From JAUILH01 sp965230535 (GTDB lineage Bacteria > Bacteroidota > Bacteroidia > Flavobacteriales_D > JAUILH01), in NCBI GenBank assembly GCA_965230535.1, contig OZ246010.1, forward strand, positions 186,001 to 250,000: a stretch of 64,000 nt of DNA. The letters are read 5' to 3'. The notes below the pieces were generated by a model. The model had not been told where the DNA came from. It saw nothing but the letters and a program-made list of their open reading frames with translations, and did not search any database. Shown piece by piece: positions 33,887 to 41,257 of the stretch (positions within the stretch are counted from its first letter, which is position 1; each line of letters opens with the position of its first letter). The position numbers and the translations under genes are program-made.

Positions 33887-34601
33887 TCTTCAAAGCTAAG
33901 TACTCTTTATATCTTGTTTGAAAGAAAGTGATGAGCTCGTATTCGGAAGCCTTACGTAAAAAGCTGTCGCTCACGTTACAGAACAGAATGAATCTGTCAA
34001 ACTCATCCGGAGATAAATTGATCACATCCTGATCTACGTACAGCTTGAATAGCTCTTTCAAAAGGTCTTCTTTCTTGTCAGCATGCTCCAGCTCAGCTAC
34101 TAAGGCCTTGCTTTTACCAAGTTTGCTGAATTTCTCATAAATGGCGGTAATTGGGCTCGATACAGCATCTACACCAGTTGGTCTTTTGGGCAACTCCAGT
34201 CTTAACTGCTCTAAATCTTTATGTACTTCAGAGAGTTTTCTTTTAGGCATGATGATCGCGGCTGCCAACTCTCTGTTCAACTTGGAGATTTTCACATCAA
34301 TGTTGAATTTGATCCCGGTTGAATCTTTAAAACAGAATTTTTGCAAATGATATCCCATGGCGGAAATGAGCAGGGTATCCTGTTGTTTGATCCAAATTTT
34401 AAATGTACCGTCAGGATTTAAAAATCGTCCACCAACACCTTTTTGAATGATTAGGGCATTGGGCACATTGGCTCCGGTTCTAAGGTCTTTCACCTTTCCG
34501 GTAATCAAAATGTTGGGATTTTTTTTCTTGGTAGAATCAGCCTCCTGAGCATAAAGACCAAGTGTAATGAATGAAAATATGACTAGCAATGCTACCTTCA
34601 A
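33879..34601 (-). CDS. Secreted carboxypeptidase-regulatory-like protein, first gene of the operon
   Basis: A 240-residue protein that starts at TTG 34601; the signal peptide MKVALLVIFSFITLGLYAQ supports this choice and no ATG is near. Residues 25-110 form a carboxypeptidase-D-regulatory-like module (ILITGKVKDLRTGANVPNAL with NPDGTFKIWI), and the rest is helical (about 120-240) with the sequence LPKRPTGVDAVSSPITAIYEKFS. The module-plus-helix design is known from many envelope proteins of Bacteroidota with unknown function. A TAAATTTA element, close to the -7 consensus, lies 7 nt before the TTG. Genes downstream follow with overlaps of 8, 4 and 4 bp. Confidence 0.7.
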   Translation of the reverse strand: MKVALLVIFSFITLGLYAQEADSTKKKNPNILITGKVKDLRTGANVPNALIIQKGVGGRFLNPDGTFKIWIKQQDTLLISAMGYHLQKFCFKDSTGIKFNIDVKISKLNRELAAAIIMPKRKLSEVHKDLEQLRLELPKRPTGVDAVSSPITAIYEKFSKLGKSKALVAELEHADKKEDLLKELFKLYVDQDVINLSPDEFDRFILFCNVSDSFLRKASEYELITFFQTRYKEYLALKND

Positions 34602-34689
34602 GATGGCGTAAATTTAGGTAATAACGTTGATTTCAACGAAATATTAAATCTTAAAGCTTGTTAAATCAATAATGATGCCAGCCCGGAAC

Positions 34690-35016
34690 CTATTCCTGCT
34701 CCTTAGTTGCCTTATCTAACTCTTTCTGAGTTTCTGCAAATTCTTTCATCTGAAGAATCTCCTTACTCAGATCCTTGATGGTTCTGTTCTTATCTCTTAC
34801 CGACAACATCCAGTATACTCCAACAATGGCGGCTCCCAATGCGGCAAATCCCAATATCAGAACAATCAATGGTACTTGCATGTCTGTGAATACAAGGTGG
34901 AAAGTCACATCCTGATTATTCTGAACCATGAATACGATCAATAAAATGACCAGTAATCCTACAATGATCTCTTTTCTGTACTTATTGACTTTGGATAAAA
35001 AACTCTCTTCTGCCAT
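34690..35016 (-). CDS. LapA-domain inner membrane protein
   Basis: A 108-residue protein with two membrane helices (about residues 15-33 and 45-70) flanking a short loop with QNNQDVTFHLVF, the typical sequence of the LapA (lipopolysaccharide assembly protein A) domain, and a cytoplasmic coiled-coil tail rich in Glu, Lys and Gln. Its E. coli relative regulates LPS synthesis through YejM and FtsH, but the domain is also widespread in bacteria with unknown role. It stands 28 bp downstream of pdxH on the same strand and could be cotranscribed. Confidence 0.8.
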   Translation of the reverse strand: MAEESFLSKVNKYRKEIIVGLLVILLIVFMVQNNQDVTFHLVFTDMQVPLIVLILGFAALGAAIVGVYWMLSVRDKNRTIKDLSKEILQMKEFAETQKELDKATKEQE

Positions 35017-35044
35017 CTTGATTTTTTTTTTACAATGTATGGAA

Positions 35045-35698
35045 TTATGGATTCAATCTCATTTTATTCCACGAAAAATTCTGCTGCTCATAGATTAATC
35101 TGTCATGAAGCCTGCTCGGATGTCCCAGCCAAAATTCATAATAAGATGGTATCAGTTTGTAGCCTCCCCAATGCTCTGGCCGTGGCACTGCTTTACCTTC
35201 AAAACGTGCTTCCAATTCTTTAATCTTGTCTTCAAGATCTTGTCGCGACATCAGTTCTTTACTTTGCTGAGAGGCCCACGCACCAATTTGACTTCCTCTT
35301 GGCCTTGAAGCGAAATAGGCATCCGATAGGTCTGCTTCCAGTTTCTCTATACGACCTTCTACCCGCACTTGTCGACTCAATTCAGCCCAGAAAAATGTCA
35401 TACAGGCTTTCGGATTTTGATCCATTTGCTCTCCCTTATCAGACGTGTAATTAGTATAAAACATCAGATTTCCTTCTCTCATATCGCGCATATAGAGAAT
35501 CCTTGCGTGAGGTGCTCCTGCATTGTCAACTGTTGCTAAATTGAAAGCATAAGGTTCCTGTACCTGCTCTTCTATGGCTGTTTCCAACCACGATTCAAAC
35601 AAATGAAATGGGTCATCCGGACATTTTTCCAAGTCCAAAAAACCATCGTTGTAAAAGTCGTGGCGATCTGAATTGATATATTCTCTAGTACTGCTCAA
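35045..35698 (-). CDS. pdxH: Pyridoxamine 5'-phosphate oxidase
   Basis: A 217-residue FMN enzyme that oxidises pyridoxine or pyridoxamine 5'-phosphate to pyridoxal 5'-phosphate. Diagnostic stretches are DPFHLFESWLETA, PHARILYMRDM, FYTNYTSDKGEQM, MTFFWAELSRQVRVEG, FASRPRGSQIGAWAS, and the terminal LHDRLIYE followed by the C-terminal WNKMRLNP. The length is normal. The start codon is TTG at 35698, since no ATG precedes the conserved part; the TTG overlaps a TATTTTTTG element. Other PLP users (class III and class IV aminotransferases) are in the window, but no de novo PLP gene is close. Confidence 0.93.
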   Translation of the reverse strand: MSSTREYINSDRHDFYNDGFLDLEKCPDDPFHLFESWLETAIEEQVQEPYAFNLATVDNAGAPHARILYMRDMREGNLMFYTNYTSDKGEQMDQNPKACMTFFWAELSRQVRVEGRIEKLEADLSDAYFASRPRGSQIGAWASQQSKELMSRQDLEDKIKELEARFEGKAVPRPEHWGGYKLIPSYYEFWLGHPSRLHDRLIYEQQNFSWNKMRLNP

Positions 35699-35752
35699 AA
35701 AATATCTCTTTTATTAAAGTCTAAAGATATTGTTTTTGTAGTTTAGAAGCGC

Positions 35753-35875
35753 ATGAAATACTCAATAGCTTTGAATTACTGGCGTGAAGATGTTGTTTAT
35801 AAAAGATTACATGAATTAACGCAACAGGAAGGCGAAATTTGTTCTAAATTAGAATTGCGACCAGCGCTTCATTAA
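35753..35875 (+). CDS. Possible small protein of 40 residues ahead of the YqgE gene
   Basis: ATG 35753 opens 40 codons (MKYSIALNYWREDVVYKRLH at the start) ending at TAA 35873-35875, one base before the ATG of the YqgE gene. The hydrophilic product has no signal or membrane segment and no family match I know. Its close coupling to YqgE and its plausible composition argue for it; its shortness and the lack of a recognised motif argue against. It could also be a translated leader that couples YqgE synthesis to upstream translation. Confidence 0.35.
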   Translation: MKYSIALNYWREDVVYKRLHELTQQEGEICSKLELRPALH

Positions 35876-35876
35876 T

Positions 35877-36449
35877 ATGGATATCAAATTTGAAAATAAT
35901 TTAGATCCCGAAAAGGGAAAGTTACTTGTGTCAGAGCCATTTTTGGACGACGAGTATTTTAAAAGGTCTGTTGTATTGCTATGCGAACATAACAAGGACG
36001 GCAGCTTTGGCTTTGTACTCAACAATTACATTGATGCCAAAATCAGTGAATTGGTGCCAGACTTTCCTGAGGTCGATTCTCGTGTATCTATTGGTGGACC
36101 GGTAAGTACCAGCAATGTTTACTACATTCATAACATTGGCCCCTCAGTAGAAGGTAGTGTTGAAGTATTTGACGGGATCTATATGGGAGGCGATTTTGAT
36201 GCCATTAAATCTCAAATTAATCTGGGAATTGCCAAACCTGAAAACGTGCGTTTCTTCATTGGTTACAGTGGTTGGTCTGCCAATCAATTGGATGACGAGT
36301 TGAAAGAGCATGCCTGGATCGTTAGCAAAACAAGTGGAAAGGAAATTATGAATACGAGCATTGATGGTTTATGGAAAAAAACCATGGAACGTCAGGGTAA
36401 AAAGTATAAGATGATTTCGGATTTCCCGTCAAACTTCAGATTGAACTAG
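35877..36449 (+). CDS. YqgE/AlgH family protein
   Basis: A 190-residue protein of the YqgE/AlgH (UPF0301) family. It contains GKLLVSEPFLDDEYFKRSVVLLCEHNKDGSFGFVLN near residues 15-50 (given here as a description of the segment), SIGGPVSTSNVYYIHN, and FIGYSGWSANQLDDEL with the family-typical GYSGW. In Pseudomonas AlgH influences alginate regulation; in most bacteria the function is unknown. The start ATG 35877 lies one base after a possible 40-residue gene. The end overlaps the convergent aminotransferase gene by 4 bp. Confidence 0.9.
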   Translation: MDIKFENNLDPEKGKLLVSEPFLDDEYFKRSVVLLCEHNKDGSFGFVLNNYIDAKISELVPDFPEVDSRVSIGGPVSTSNVYYIHNIGPSVEGSVEVFDGIYMGGDFDAIKSQINLGIAKPENVRFFIGYSGWSANQLDDELKEHAWIVSKTSGKEIMNTSIDGLWKKTMERQGKKYKMISDFPSNFRLN

Positions 36450-37294
36450 GCGATCAATTCTCTGTTCAACAGATCCACTAATTTTACTGATGTATTGTTA
36501 AAGTAGCGTTTGTTTTTATAGCTACTTACCCATCTAATTCCCGCAATGGCGTTGGAAAAGAACAGTTCATCAGCCACCAATAAGTTAGAAGGTGCAATGT
36601 TACTTTCGTAAACTCTGATAGAATGCTTGATGGCCAAATTGATGATTTGCATTCTCATAGTTCCGCCAACGCATCCTGAATCCAGACCAGGTGTATAAAG
36701 CACACCATTACTTACAATGAACAAATTTGAACTGGTTCCTTCAATGATCTCAAATTTGTTGTTCTGTAAAATCACGTCATCAAAGCCTTTCTCCTCAGCA
36801 TACAAAGCAGCCATTATATACAATAGGGCATTTGAGCTTTTATACTTTGATAAGTTGGAAATGGGCTTTCGGTTTTCCGGGTATAAATCAACGGACAAAC
36901 CATTCTGATTCAAAACGAAGAGATTGTCGTCATAATGATCCGCTTCAATGGTAAAACAGGCACCATTGGAGAATGGCTTATAGAATCCGCCATCTTCCCG
37001 GCAAACTGTTAACCTGACTCTCCCACCCTTTTCAATGCCATTTTTACGCAGCAGTTCCTCAATCTTGTTCTGAAAAAATGCAAATGAGTAATCCTGAGGT
37101 TTCTCTATCTTAAGTTCTTTAAGTCCACTGAATAATCTGTCCAGATGTGCCTGAAGACCAATGATCTTTCCATTAATAATACGAATTGACTCAAACAAGC
37201 CATCTCCGTAACGAAAGCCACGGTTGGTAGCATTCAAATTATACCCGTCTTTGGGTAGTAATTCGCCGTTATTGTTAATGTATTGTTCGGTCAC
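36446..37294 (-). CDS. Class IV PLP-dependent aminotransferase (BCAT/aminodeoxychorismate lyase type)
   Basis: About 282 residues if the GTG at 37294 is the start, which fits homologues that begin with a sequence like xQYINNNGELLPKD; an ATG at 37315 would add seven residues and overlap the preceding gene by 20 bp. Motifs: NRGFRYGDGLFESIR, RVRLTVCREDGGFY, ISNLSKYKSSNALLYI with the PLP Lys, IIEGTSSNLFIV and GVLYTPGLDSGCVGGTMR. Class IV fold III enzymes include branched-chain aminotransferase, D-amino-acid transaminase and aminodeoxychorismate lyase; the exact role cannot be fixed here. The stop of the HAD phosphatase gene lies one base before the GTG. Confidence 0.85.
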   Translation of the reverse strand: MTEQYINNNGELLPKDGYNLNATNRGFRYGDGLFESIRIINGKIIGLQAHLDRLFSGLKELKIEKPQDYSFAFFQNKIEELLRKNGIEKGGRVRLTVCREDGGFYKPFSNGACFTIEADHYDDNLFVLNQNGLSVDLYPENRKPISNLSKYKSSNALLYIMAALYAEEKGFDDVILQNNKFEIIEGTSSNLFIVSNGVLYTPGLDSGCVGGTMRMQIINLAIKHSIRVYESNIAPSNLLVADELFFSNAIAGIRWVSSYKNKRYFNNTSVKLVDLLNRELIA

Positions 37295-37295
37295 A

Positions 37296-37778
37296 TCAAA
37301 GCATTTGCTCCACAATATCTAATAAATTCTGGTTAGAATCAATTTTTATCGACACCAATCCGGCTTTTTCTCCCGCTATAATGTCTCTGCGACTATCACC
37401 AATAAGGTAAGATTGACTGGCATCCACATTAAATCTTGCCAGACCTTTTTCCATCATAATTGAATCCGGCTTTCGATCCAGGCTCGCTGAAAAATTTGAA
37501 TGATGAGGACTGTAGTAATACTCTGCAATGTCTACCCCCTCTTCTTCCAGACGCTCACACATATTCACCAGTATTTCCTCTGCAGTTTCTTCTGAGTATA
37601 AACCTTTCTCAACACCTCCCTGGTTGGTCACTACAATCAATAAGTAGCCTGCTTTCTGTAATTTCCTCAAAGCTTCAAAACAGCCTTCATTAAATTCAAA
37701 TTCTTCCCAACTCTTAATGTAATCACCTATCTCTTTGTTGATCACACCATCCCTGTCTAAAAAAACCGCCTTATTCAT
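37296..37778 (-). CDS. HAD-IIIA family phosphatase (GmhB-like)
   Basis: A 160-residue HAD phosphatase of the type of D-glycero-D-manno-heptose 1,7-bisphosphate 7-phosphatase (GmhB/HisB-N). Motif I is FLDRDGVIN with Asp8 and Asp10; motif II is VTNQGG; motif III is DRKP; motif IV is LIGDSRRDIIAGEKAG. The zinc-binding Cys cluster of classical GmhB is missing: where CxH followed by CxC would occur, the sequence reads YYSPHHSNFSASLDRKP. Such zinc-free variants occur in Bacteroidota and may have other sugar phosphates as substrates. It overlaps the rhomboid gene by one base (TAATG). Confidence 0.82.
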   Translation of the reverse strand: MNKAVFLDRDGVINKEIGDYIKSWEEFEFNEGCFEALRKLQKAGYLLIVVTNQGGVEKGLYSEETAEEILVNMCERLEEEGVDIAEYYYSPHHSNFSASLDRKPDSIMMEKGLARFNVDASQSYLIGDSRRDIIAGEKAGLVSIKIDSNQNLLDIVEQML

Positions 37779-38419
37779 TAGAATTTATTCTGAATTTGAG
37801 TTATAAAATTCTCCGCGATATGATAATCCAGAGCTATTGTGTAAATGATTCCATACAAAGCACCATAGAAATGCGCATCATGAGCAATTCTGCCGCCTCC
37901 TCTTTTATCCATGTAATATTCGTAAGCTAGATAACCAATCCCCAAAACAAATGCAGGTATTTCAACTCCCGGCAGAAAAATGAAATATAAACCTTTGGTT
38001 GGCGCCATCATGATGAAAGAGAACAGGACCGCCGATACAGCTCCTGAAGCCCCCAAAGACCAATACAAATCGTTATTCGAATGCTTCCCAATTGAAGGCA
38101 GAGTGGCAAAAAACACACCTCCAACATAAAGCATAATGAAAAAATACCAGCCCTTATCTCCGAAATGAAGTGTGTACATATCTTCCAGTCCGGGCATCCC
38201 CGCTACCTGAGTATATGCAAAAGCATAGAGCACATACATATTAAAAAAGAGATGCATGAAATCTGCATGCACCAATGAATGTGTTAAAACGCGATACCAT
38301 TCTTTATGCTGCACAGCTCTGTACGGACTAAACATCATTCTTTGCTTAATTCCCTGATCATTGAAGGCCCAAAGGGAAACTGCACATGTGAGTACTATGA
38401 TAACAACGGTAACTGTCAT
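37778..38419 (-). CDS. Rhomboid intramembrane serine protease
   Basis: A 213-residue rhomboid with six membrane helices. The LVHADFMHLFFNMY segment (residues 49-62) corresponds to the conserved loop-1/TM2 HxxxN-type motif; the catalytic Ser125 is in GASGAV, and the catalytic His is in AHDAHFYGALYG (His183 most likely, in the second GxxxxHxxxxxxG helix). Length and layout match the compact rhomboid of Bacteroidota. Substrates are single-pass membrane proteins in general. The region upstream (38420-38618, 199 bp) contains no gene. Confidence 0.9.
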   Translation of the reverse strand: MTVTVVIIVLTCAVSLWAFNDQGIKQRMMFSPYRAVQHKEWYRVLTHSLVHADFMHLFFNMYVLYAFAYTQVAGMPGLEDMYTLHFGDKGWYFFIMLYVGGVFFATLPSIGKHSNNDLYWSLGASGAVSAVLFSFIMMAPTKGLYFIFLPGVEIPAFVLGIGYLAYEYYMDKRGGGRIAHDAHFYGALYGIIYTIALDYHIAENFITQIQNKF

Positions 38420-38618
38420 GCTTAATTGAAGAATGTGAAGATACTATTTTAGAGATATCACCAGATAAAAAGGTTTGTTTCGACATTGGGTTTAAAAGAA
38501 ATCAACACGCGTTATTAATTAAAGAAGTTTGGAATCTGAAGGCTACATTCAAGTCAATTTAGGGCACTAAAATGTTACTTTTGGAGCAACACAACCTTGG
38601 TAGAATAAAACATCATTA

Positions 38619-39539
38619 ATGAAAGTTCCATTTCTTACGTTTTTATTTCTTCTTTGTTTTTGTAAGCTAAATGCTCAAAACGAGAGATCTATACAAATAC
38701 GTAAAGCAAAAATTGCTCTAAATACTGGCGATTCAACAAAGGCGATTGCGCATTATATGAATGCATTCAAATTTAAGTCGTATACGCCTTTTGATCATTT
38801 AAAGGCGATATCACTGCTCACGAAGAACTCTCAATATGAATCTGCCGCTAAACTGATTGAAGAAGTTCTGACGATGGGCTATTCGTTCTCATCTATTGAA
38901 AACAAGGAACTTAAAGGACTTAAGAAGACACCTTATTGGTCCGAAATTTTGACAAAAAAAGATTCTTTAGTCAATGTCTATACGGAATCTCTGGATAAGG
39001 AATGGATTAAGTTATTGGAGAACATGACTTACGCGGATCAAGAAATCAGAAGACCATATATGAAATCATTGAAGGATTCAATATTGAGAGGCAAAACCTT
39101 ATTCGCAATGGAATTGGTTGATTCGATCAACTTCAGCAATTTGCTAAAGAGAACCAAATCAAGTGGATTTCCAAACTACAAAAACGTAGGTTATTTGGGC
39201 GTTAGCAACGCATGGCTCATTCTTTGGCATCATAGAGGTACAGAATATAGTACCAATCCTATGTGGACAGAAATAAAACCATACATAGAAAAGGAAATAA
39301 AGGAAGGCAAACTACCCAAAGATTTTCTTGTCATGTTCATTGACCATAATGAAATTGAAAACGGACGTCCAATGATATATGGTAGTCTATTTGGCTATTA
39401 TCGAGGACAGCCTGAATATGACACTCTTGAGGTGTTCGAAAAGGACATGCTCAACAAAAGGAGAGCAGAAAAAGGACTGGCCCCTATAGAACTCTGGTTT
39501 GAATCGATGAAATTACCAATTCCAAAAGGATTGCAATAA
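38619..39539 (+). CDS. Secreted protein of unknown function
   Basis: A 306-residue protein with a signal peptide (cleavage after LNAQ). Residues 24-95 look like a pair of TPR-type helices (IQIRKAKIALNTGDSTKAIA and the next helix), followed by a helical domain that ends with the segment PIELWFESMKLPIPKGLQ. Internal features include GYLGVSNAWLILWHHRGTEY and MYGSLFGYYRGQPEYDT-like strands. No family recognised. It is a stand-alone gene, with 200 bp upstream free of genes; no clear -7 box close to the ATG. Confidence 0.65.
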   Translation: MKVPFLTFLFLLCFCKLNAQNERSIQIRKAKIALNTGDSTKAIAHYMNAFKFKSYTPFDHLKAISLLTKNSQYESAAKLIEEVLTMGYSFSSIENKELKGLKKTPYWSEILTKKDSLVNVYTESLDKEWIKLLENMTYADQEIRRPYMKSLKDSILRGKTLFAMELVDSINFSNLLKRTKSSGFPNYKNVGYLGVSNAWLILWHHRGTEYSTNPMWTEIKPYIEKEIKEGKLPKDFLVMFIDHNEIENGRPMIYGSLFGYYRGQPEYDTLEVFEKDMLNKRRAEKGLAPIELWFESMKLPIPKGLQ

Positions 39540-39551
39540 GTGAAGAATGAA

Positions 39552-41084
39552 TTACTTCTTCAGCATCAAATCTTTAGAGATGAAAGACTTGTAACCTGAT
39601 TTATCTTTGATGACCAACTCCTCAACAAAAAATTCAAATCCATCCACTTCCAGGTTGATCTCGAAATTTCCAGGAGGCAAAATAATCACGAAACGGTTGT
39701 TGTTAGGATTTGGTTTGTAATCTCCGTAAACCTCATCTGTTTGTTTATCGATAACAGCCATATAGACTTTATCGGCATCCACATTCTTTCCACTTGGTGT
39801 TTTAATGGTTCCTGAAATTACAGTGAACTTAGGCTCAACCTCATTAAACGTAATTCTATAGATGTCTGTATCTCCAAAACCGTCAGCTCTCAAAGACGAC
39901 ATATAGCCATAACGGCCATTTTCTGAGATCATGAAATTCATATCGTCATCCGGGGTGTTGATAGGCGAACGTAAATTCTCCACACCAGTGAACTTTCTTT
40001 TTTGTCCGTCCCAGGTCGCCTTAAAAATGTCGTAACCTCCCATAGACGTGTGTCCTTTAGAACTGAAAAACAAAGTTTTCCCATCAGGTGAGATGTTCGG
40101 AAAATCTTCATCATACTCTGTATTGATGGTTGGTCCAAGATTTTGAGCAGGACTCCATTTTCCATTTGGCAAAATTCTGGATACATATAGATCCGTACCT
40201 CCTTTACCGCCAGGTTTATCACTGGCAAAGTAGATCGATTTCCCATCAGCTGAGATTGAAGCCGCAATTTCCGTGTATTTGGAATTGATCATTTTATCCA
40301 ATTTCATGGGCTTATCAATGCGCATGTCAGCCACTCTGCTTACATACAAATCTCCAGTACCATCAAATTTGTCCTTAAACATCACCAACTTAGAACCATC
40401 AGCGGTCAAACCAACCACTTCTTCATTTAACTCATTGCTGTTGATGTGTTCTCCTAACCTTCTGGCTTTCGAGAACTCTCCATCTACTACTTTAGACATA
40501 TATAAGTCTGAAGTAAACTGCCCGTTAGGCATCTCCTCTCCATTTTCTCTTCTTGAGTTGAAAACAAGAAAAGACTCGTCTGCCGGCACAAAAGGAAAGT
40601 AATCCGGATAAGCAGAGTTGATATTTTCTCCCAGGTTTTCAATATCTACATTCAAAGGAAATTTCATGTACTCCTTGGCATTCTCGCAATACTCGATTTG
40701 CTTACCTACCTGTTGCAGATTGTCTTCATTTCCAACATTGTTTTTAGCAAACTGATTGTAAGTCGCAATTGCCTTGTCAAAATCGTACCCATATTGATAA
40801 GCTCTTGCCAGTAAGAATAATGCATTTGGATTGGCCTCCTTTTCATCCTTGATTTTTTCGAGAAAAGGAATGGCTTTACTCTTATCTATATTAGAATTGA
40901 GGTAGCAAACACCAATTCGATAGTTCAATTCAATCTTATCGTCAGAGGTTTCCAGTGCTTCTTCATATATAGGTAGGGCTTCTTCGAAATTCCCATAGTC
41001 AAAGTATTTATCTGCCATCTTCAAATCCTGAGACCAAAGAACAGATGAGCACATGGTAAGTGTTAAACAAATAATTGTTTTCAT
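39552..41084 (-). CDS. TPR and PD40 beta-propeller protein without OmpA domain (PorE-like)
   Basis: A 510-residue protein. Start ATG 41084 gives the signal peptide MKTIICLTLTMCSSVLWSQ; an in-frame codon 24 bp upstream lies in the leader. The order is TPR units (residues 20-145), a PD40/WD40-like beta-propeller (about 165-410; repeats such as ISADGKSIYFASDKPGG and NISPDGKTLFFSSKGH), and a C-terminal beta-sandwich (about 415-510; SGTIKTPSGKNVDADKVYM). This is the architecture of the T9SS protein PorE except that the terminal OmpA peptidoglycan-binding domain is lacking and the signal is type I and not lipoprotein. A TACCTTTG box lies about 22 nt upstream. Confidence 0.8.
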   Translation of the reverse strand: MKTIICLTLTMCSSVLWSQDLKMADKYFDYGNFEEALPIYEEALETSDDKIELNYRIGVCYLNSNIDKSKAIPFLEKIKDEKEANPNALFLLARAYQYGYDFDKAIATYNQFAKNNVGNEDNLQQVGKQIEYCENAKEYMKFPLNVDIENLGENINSAYPDYFPFVPADESFLVFNSRRENGEEMPNGQFTSDLYMSKVVDGEFSKARRLGEHINSNELNEEVVGLTADGSKLVMFKDKFDGTGDLYVSRVADMRIDKPMKLDKMINSKYTEIAASISADGKSIYFASDKPGGKGGTDLYVSRILPNGKWSPAQNLGPTINTEYDEDFPNISPDGKTLFFSSKGHTSMGGYDIFKATWDGQKRKFTGVENLRSPINTPDDDMNFMISENGRYGYMSSLRADGFGDTDIYRITFNEVEPKFTVISGTIKTPSGKNVDADKVYMAVIDKQTDEVYGDYKPNPNNNRFVIILPPGNFEINLEVDGFEFFVEELVIKDKSGYKSFISKDLMLKK

Positions 41085-41106
41085 ATAAAATTCAATAATT
41101 GAGCCC

Positions 41107-41114
41107 ACAAAGGT
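41107..41114 (-). promoter_or_regulatory. -7 promoter box of the TPR-PD40 gene
   Basis: On the minus strand TACCTTTG (41114-41107) matches TAnnTTTG and lies 22 nt before the ATG at 41084, so this gene, in contrast to several others in the window, should have a short leader. Confidence 0.4.
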
Positions 41115-41257
41115 AAGGAGGCAAGATCAATCAGCCAATAAATGGCTCATTTTATCATACGAATAATGGCTTTTTGACGACAAAAAATAATCATCCACCA
41201 TAATTTGCCAACATTTTAGGGCTAAAACGCGTTAATATATTTAGATTTGAATTATTA

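Noticed and set aside
41132..41150. Small hairpin AGCCA-ATAAA-TGGCT between the TPR-PD40 gene and the YcbB-like gene
   Set aside because: The stem is only 5 bp and lies between divergent promoters, where a terminator is not needed; probably chance.
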